64,000 nucleotides of DNA from the NCBI RefSeq assembly GCF_050916235.1, contig NZ_CP104854.1, positions 3,596,001-3,660,000 of the forward strand, given 5' to 3'. The notes below the pieces were generated by a model. The model saw nothing but the letters and a program-made list of their open reading frames with translations, was not told where the DNA came from and did no database searches. The position numbers were made by a program, and so were the translations under genes. Origin of the DNA: Maridesulfovibrio sp050916235 (GTDB lineage: Bacteria > Desulfobacterota > Desulfovibrionia > Desulfovibrionales > Desulfovibrionaceae). Below are positions 59,702 through 64,000 of this stretch, piece after piece (position 1 is the stretch's first letter; each line of letters opens with the position of its first letter).

Positions 59702-62263
59702 TCAGTCAGCGTAGGCAAATCTGTTTTTACCTGATTTCTTAACAAGGTACATTGCGTCGTCCGCCTTTTTGATCAAGTCATCGGTACTGAGACTCTTATC
59801 ATGGGGCTGCCACAGAGATATGCCGATACTAGCACTGACAAATATTTCATTACCTTTGTGGCAAAATGGGGCGCTGATGGATTTTACCATCTTATCCGCG
59901 ATAAACCCCGCATCCTCTTTGGAGTGCAGCTCGTTCAAAACCACCAGAAATTCGTCCCCGCCGATGCGGGCGACCGTGTCCATTTCCCGTATGCAGGAGC
60001 TGAGTCGGCGTGCAGTCTCCCGAAGCAATTCATCCCCGGCATCGTGTCCGAGCGTGTCGTTGACTTTTTTAAAGCCGTCCAGATCTATAAAGAGAATAGC
60101 TGCGAACATGCCTTTTCGCTTGGCAAGAAGACCGGCCTGGGTGATGCGGTCCCGCGCCAGACGAAGAGAGGGCAACCCTGTCAGTGCATCGTGAGTGGCC
60201 AGGTAACGGATTTTCTCTTCGGCATTCTTGCGGGCTGTAATGTCCTGATTCACTCCTATCGCTTTCATGGGCTGGCCGAATTCATCTTTGACTACGGAGA
60301 AGCGGACAATAATATGTCTCACTTCGTCATTTCGGCGCACGATACGATGCTCAATCTGTGCTGATGATTTATCATACTCCAAGTTTAGTATTTTTTTAAT
60401 TTCTTCCTCAACTACGGATAGATCATCCGGGTGAACGAATGAATTGGCGTAGGTTTCAGCAGGCATGGTCATGCCGCCTTCCTGCTGGCTGGTTGTTCCA
60501 TAGATTGCGTAGAACTGTTCATTGAAGGTAAATATCATGGTCTGCATGTCCAGTTCCCAATGCCCCATGGATGCCATTTCCAGAGCCATGGACAGCTTTC
60601 CCTGGCTTGCCCTGAGTTCGCTTTCCATCTTGCGACGGTCCATGATAATGAACACACTTTCTACAAAGGCCCGAAGTTGAGACGCATCGTCCTTTGTATA
60701 ATCCTTTTCCTTATTGGCTACCGCTGCCAGCGCGACCACCTTGTCCTGATGGCTGACCGGAACAAGGAGCACCTTGTCGATGGGGACGTGTCCTTCGGGA
60801 ACTCCCTTCTGTTTCAGGTGCTCATGGGGGGAATTGACGATGAGCTCTCGATGCCCTTCAACGGCTTCGGCCCAGAAGCTGCCCTTGTGGATTGTAATCA
60901 GGACAGATTTATCTTTCATTGAGCAATCGGATTGGACCTCGGGGGACCATGACTGAAGCGAAAGTATATTGTCTTTGACGAGACCGAAAAATGAATATTT
61001 GCTTGATGTCATCTTCTTCGCTTCGGTGAGCATCATGTCGCACAGGTCAGAGTATTCAGCCTCTACCATACGTGAAACATGCCAAAGCGCTTCCAGACGG
61101 GCTTTAAGAAGGGCCTGTTCCTCTTTGCTGTGTTTAATTTCGGTGATATCCCGAAACTCCACCACTCGAACCTGTTTCCCATTGAAAGGTATATTGCGCG
61201 CTTCGACCTGGAGGGGGTATTGCTCTCCGTTTTTGCGACGTCCAATCACCTCATAGGGTTTTTCATCTCCCGATAACATTTTCTGGACAACTTCATTACG
61301 AGATTGCTCATCGACGAGCAGAATACCGTTCATACCGATCAATTCATCACGTGTATAACCTGTTATTACCGACAGTCTGCGGTTGCAATCCAGGATAGAG
61401 CCCTTGTCATGGATGCCGATGCCTCCTGATGAGGCCTCGCTGAAAGCCTTGAAGCGCTCTTCACTCTCCTTGAGGGCTTCTTCGGAAAGCTTCTTCTCCG
61501 TGACGTCCAGGTGGGTGCCGATCATGCGGACTGCTTTGCCGTCAGCGTCTTTTTCCACCACTTTCCCTTTGGATTTGATCCATAGATATTTTCCGGATTT
61601 GGCGCGCATGCGAAGAGTGATGTCAAAGGGAGCAGCCGTTTCAAAGTGCAGGGCAAGTGCTTTTTCGGCTTCGGCAAGGTCCTCGGGATGGACCAGTTTC
61701 TGCCATGTTGAAAAATCCTGAGGCAGTTCATCAGGGGTATAGCCAAGCATGGTATACCAGAGTGTGTTGAAGTAAACCTCTCCGGTATCCATTCGCCAGT
61801 CCCATACGCCTTCATTGACAATCCCCAGGGCCAGAGCCATGCGCCTGCATTGCATGGCAAGGTCCAATTTTTCCCGTTTACTTTTGGAAATATCCAAAAA
61901 GGAACACAGCACTGCCGGGTTACCGTCCCACTCCACGAGCGTGCCTGACAATTCCACCCAAAGTGTGCTGCCGTCTCCGGTTTCCCCCTGAAAATCACAG
62001 CGTCCCAGGTCCGTGCTTCCCAACTGGCATGCTCGCAGGTATTGAGCCACACTTGTCCTATGTTCTTCCCGAACCAGACACTCCAGACCGCCCGAGGTCA
62101 GTTCCGTCAAAGTCTTTTCGAATAAACGGCTCAGAGAGACGTTTCCGACCATGATAGCCTCATCCTGAATGATGGCTATTCCTTCCTGGGCTTTTTCGAA
62201 GAACCGATTGAACAGGGTTTCATCGTTGGACAGGGAGTGCCTGTCCTCATCAAGTCTGGGCAT
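59702..62263 (-). CDS. Multi-PAS/GAF diguanylate cyclase
   Basis: 853 residues, soluble. Domains in order: PAS (about 20-130), PAS with PAC (about 140-255), PAS (about 265-380, 'IGIHDKGSILDCNRRLSVIT'), a GAF-like region (about 390-545, 'LVPVSHQDKVVALAAVANK'), another PAS (about 555-680, 'MALEMASMGHWELDMQTMIF') and a GGDEF domain (about 690-850) with an intact site 'VARIGGDEFLVVLNEL' and 'LDGFKKVNDTLGHDAGD'. No EAL domain follows. It should be an active cyclase tuned by several small-molecule or redox inputs. It lies on the same strand as, and downstream of, the second binding-protein gene. Confidence 0.94.
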   Translation of the reverse strand: MPRLDEDRHSLSNDETLFNRFFEKAQEGIAIIQDEAIMVGNVSLSRLFEKTLTELTSGGLECLVREEHRTSVAQYLRACQLGSTDLGRCDFQGETGDGSTLWVELSGTLVEWDGNPAVLCSFLDISKSKREKLDLAMQCRRMALALGIVNEGVWDWRMDTGEVYFNTLWYTMLGYTPDELPQDFSTWQKLVHPEDLAEAEKALALHFETAAPFDITLRMRAKSGKYLWIKSKGKVVEKDADGKAVRMIGTHLDVTEKKLSEEALKESEERFKAFSEASSGGIGIHDKGSILDCNRRLSVITGYTRDELIGMNGILLVDEQSRNEVVQKMLSGDEKPYEVIGRRKNGEQYPLQVEARNIPFNGKQVRVVEFRDITEIKHSKEEQALLKARLEALWHVSRMVEAEYSDLCDMMLTEAKKMTSSKYSFFGLVKDNILSLQSWSPEVQSDCSMKDKSVLITIHKGSFWAEAVEGHRELIVNSPHEHLKQKGVPEGHVPIDKVLLVPVSHQDKVVALAAVANKEKDYTKDDASQLRAFVESVFIIMDRRKMESELRASQGKLSMALEMASMGHWELDMQTMIFTFNEQFYAIYGTTSQQEGGMTMPAETYANSFVHPDDLSVVEEEIKKILNLEYDKSSAQIEHRIVRRNDEVRHIIVRFSVVKDEFGQPMKAIGVNQDITARKNAEEKIRYLATHDALTGLPSLRLARDRITQAGLLAKRKGMFAAILFIDLDGFKKVNDTLGHDAGDELLRETARRLSSCIREMDTVARIGGDEFLVVLNELHSKEDAGFIADKMVKSISAPFCHKGNEIFVSASIGISLWQPHDKSLSTDDLIKKADDAMYLVKKSGKNRFAYAD

Positions 62264-62689
62264 GGATTGCTCCTGACAATTCTACTGGATCAACTATCTC
62301 TTGTTTCAAGACACACCGTCGACGTACATTGTTAATATTTGGAATGAAAACAGGAAGCGGGCCGAGGAGTCTTTTCCCCTATGTCCCGATATATTGTAAA
62401 AGGCAGAGCTTTTTTTGTAAAATAAAATAACCCTAACGCCTTATCACTTGTGATGTTTTGAGGCGGAGGCACGGTATAAAAAATATGAAAGTGCTGTTCT
62501 TATCGATTCCCGGTTGGAACTACCACGTCCATTAACAGTTCCACCTACGGCTCAAGGGATAGGTCTGACACTGTGATCATCATTTTTATGCTTTAATTAC
62601 AATTTGTTATTGATAAGATAGTTAATTGTGTGGGGCTTGTAGAGGCATGCTTTCTTCAAGGTATGATACTGCTTATGTCTATGCCAAAA
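62264..62689. other. Intergenic region with a possible gene fragment
   Basis: About 425 bp. A 16-codon frame at 62485-62535 starts like a cobalamin-binding/radical-SAM protein ('MKVLFLSIPGW') and then stops, so a gene remnant is possible but unproven. Nothing else is recognised. Confidence 0.35.
62485..62535 (+). pseudogene. Possible truncated gene fragment
   Basis: ATG at 62485 gives 16 residues beginning 'MKVLFLSIPGW', the kind of beta-strand start seen in B12-binding radical-SAM and glycosyltransferase proteins, then TAA at 62533-62535. No continuation in another frame was found by eye. Confidence 0.2.
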
Positions 62690-63445
62690 CTATTGAATAT
62701 ATTTTTGGATAATTCGATCCCGGAGACCTGTTGCCATAATATCTTCCAATGATTTCTGTATCCTTTCAAGGATTTTATCAGAAGTATCTTTGTTTGCGAT
62801 CATGTAATAACCGCCTTCTTCTGATAGAAAATATGCAATTTCAAGTTCCGAAAACTTGTATTTCAAGTTCTTAGCCTGGTAGGCCAGATCAAGGGGGTCA
62901 CCAGGAATAAGATCGACTCTCTTTTTAAATAGCAATTTCAATAACTGGTCGGAGTCACTGACTAAATGATAATTGCTTTTATGAAAACCATTGGTGATGA
63001 AAAATTGTTCAACAGATCCCCCTGAGAGAACTCCTGTACGGTATTTTTTTATGTCCTTAACATCCGTAATCCGTATGTCGGTTCGATTTTTTAATTTGTA
63101 AAGATATAGTTTTCTGGGGTGGAGAGGCCCAATCCATGCGAACATATCTTCGCGCTGCGGAATCCGTGCCACAGTAAAAAGCATAGTTCCTGGGGTTTTC
63201 CGGACAGTCAGTAAGGCGCGCTTAAAAGGATATAAGACCAGTTTGTATTGAACATTGGCTTTCTGCAGCGCTGTTTCGATGATTTCCGTGCTGATCCCGA
63301 CAATTTTCCCGTTTTCATTAAAATTATAAGGGGGCCATTCATCAACAAAAATTGTAAACTCTTTAGCCTTCGCTGTTCCTGCCATAGCAAGAAATAGAAT
63401 AATCACTATGAGTTTGAATGATTCTATCTTCCATTGAAAGCTCAT
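62690..63445 (-). CDS. Periplasmic solute-binding protein (SBP family 3-like)
   Basis: 251 residues from ATG at 63445 (AAGGGG spaced 8 bp). A signal peptide ('SFKLIVIILFLAMAGTAKA') precedes a family-3-like binding domain: 'FTIFVDEWPPYNFNENGKIV', 'GISTEIIETALQKANVQYKL', and 'IYLYKLKN'-type strands. The segment 'YPFKRALLTVRKTPG' parallels 'VPFKRALHQFDSG' of the protein at 49387, so the two are related. It is AT-rich compared with its neighbours. No transporter genes adjoin it, but the multi-PAS diguanylate cyclase lies downstream on the same strand, hinting at a sensing role. Confidence 0.85.
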   Translation of the reverse strand: MSFQWKIESFKLIVIILFLAMAGTAKAKEFTIFVDEWPPYNFNENGKIVGISTEIIETALQKANVQYKLVLYPFKRALLTVRKTPGTMLFTVARIPQREDMFAWIGPLHPRKLYLYKLKNRTDIRITDVKDIKKYRTGVLSGGSVEQFFITNGFHKSNYHLVSDSDQLLKLLFKKRVDLIPGDPLDLAYQAKNLKYKFSELEIAYFLSEEGGYYMIANKDTSDKILERIQKSLEDIMATGLRDRIIQKYIQ

Positions 63446-63724
63446 TTTTAGACCCCTTCGACTAATTCTCAACAGCGAAAAAGGCACAACGGATAAACAG
63501 TTCTTGTTGTGAACTGGTACTAGACCGAGCAAACCAGGGTGAGAAATGACTATGGTCCCGTTGGGAATAAGTTGTAAGTAATCTTAACTTTAGCCTCTCG
63601 CTAGGTTTTAAAATCATCATAACATAGCAATGAATTTGCAGCAATAAACTCCGCAGGAGTTCCGAAATCTCCACCGGAAAACTACACCATGTCCGATCAG
63701 GTAACCGAAATCTTTTGAATATTA

Positions 63725-64000
63725 TTATCGCTTCTGGTTTTCTTCCATATCTATATAAAGATAACGTTTGATTTTTTGAGTGGGCGTTTTTTCAAACGGC
63801 TCGACCTGTTCGATTACCTTGGATATCTTTGCGAAACTGGAGACCTTTCCATTGACGGTTTTCTGGATGGAGTCCAGATGCTTCTGCACGGCTTCGTGGG
63901 CTTTTGATTCAATCATTTTGCCGGTACCCAGCTCTTCATCCAGTTTGACAGAATCGAGATGAACGCGGGCAACGAGTTTGCCCTCAGCGCGATAGACAAT
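63725..64000 (-). CDS. AMP-forming acyl-CoA synthetase, C-terminal end (5' part outside window)
   Basis: The minus-strand frame is open to the right edge and ends at 63725, so only about the last 91 residues are visible. They begin 'IVYRAEGKLVARVHLDSVKL' and continue with 'VNGKVSSFAKISKVIE' and 'EPFEKTPTQKIKRYLY', which is the typical C-terminal lid of long-chain acyl-CoA ligases, including the catalytic-lysine region 'TPTQKIKR'. It activates fatty acids with ATP and CoA. An apparent short gene starting at 63916 is only the tail of this frame. Confidence 0.85.
   Translation of the reverse strand: MVYRAEGKLVARVHLDSVKLDEELGTGKMIESKAHEAVQKHLDSIQKTVNGKVSSFAKISKVIEQVEPFEKTPTQKIKRYLYIDMEENQKR

Noticed and set aside
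1..64000. CRISPR arrays, rRNA and tRNA genes
   Set aside because: No regularly spaced repeats and no conserved rRNA or tRNA cores were noticed by eye; a tRNA scan was not possible.

Overview
The window looks like a chromosomal segment of a Gram-negative, sulfate-reducer-type bacterium, most plausibly Desulfovibrionaceae (Desulfobacterota). This is inferred from gene content and style (a full tol-pal set, c-di-GMP proteins, an emrAB-type pump, compact bio genes, a moderately GC-rich sequence), not from a marker gene: no rRNA, tRNA or CRISPR array was found.

Layout. 1-6426 (+): the tail of an AsmA-like gene, then a beta-helix lipoprotein, a SpoIID/LytB-domain protein and a TPR membrane protein, which together read as a cell-envelope operon. 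6608-9998 (-): a TetR-HlyD-DHA2 drug-efflux operon with a perfect palindrome upstream of tetR. 10331-19000: an HpnA-like epimerase, an MDR dehydrogenase, a FecR-domain protein, a small protein with a PEP-CTERM/VPLPA-like sorting tail, a CatB/Vat-type acetyltransferase, a divergent LysR/LysE pair and a CoA-disulfide-reductase-like flavoprotein fused to rhodanese. 19238-20165: two overlapping small membrane genes of unknown role. 20210-25846: a podovirus-type tail island (tail tubular A and B, an internal GNAT-like protein, an internal virion protein, a tail fibre) without capsid, packaging or lysis genes here. An IS3-family element (about 25809-27089) has cut the fibre gene.

27368-29985 (+) holds bioF, an alpha/beta-hydrolase in the place of bioH/bioG, and bioC: a pimeloyl-ACP/biotin route. 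A CBS protein follows. Two REC proteins on the minus strand (a hybrid histidine kinase and an HD-GYP phosphodiesterase) form a signalling pair. An APH-fold kinase overlapping an APS-kinase-like gene (34050-35712) is an unusual couple. 36464-39760 is miaB, a bifunctional-nuclease-family gene, a PHP phosphoesterase and a sirtuin, followed by the complete tolQ-tolR-tolA-tolB-pal set (39822-44122), pgpA and a phage-CII-like regulator.

45436-64000 is more scattered: three c-di-GMP proteins (PAS-GGDEF-EAL, membrane GGDEF, multi-PAS-GGDEF), two solitary periplasmic binding proteins, a cyclase-family hydrolase, two GNAT proteins, an RRM protein next to a DEAD-box helicase with a striking 22-unit pentapeptide tail, a PhnA/YjdM-like protein, a glycine-rich secreted protein, an AT-rich orphan gene, an M23 peptidase, and the C-terminal end of an acyl-CoA synthetase running off the right edge.
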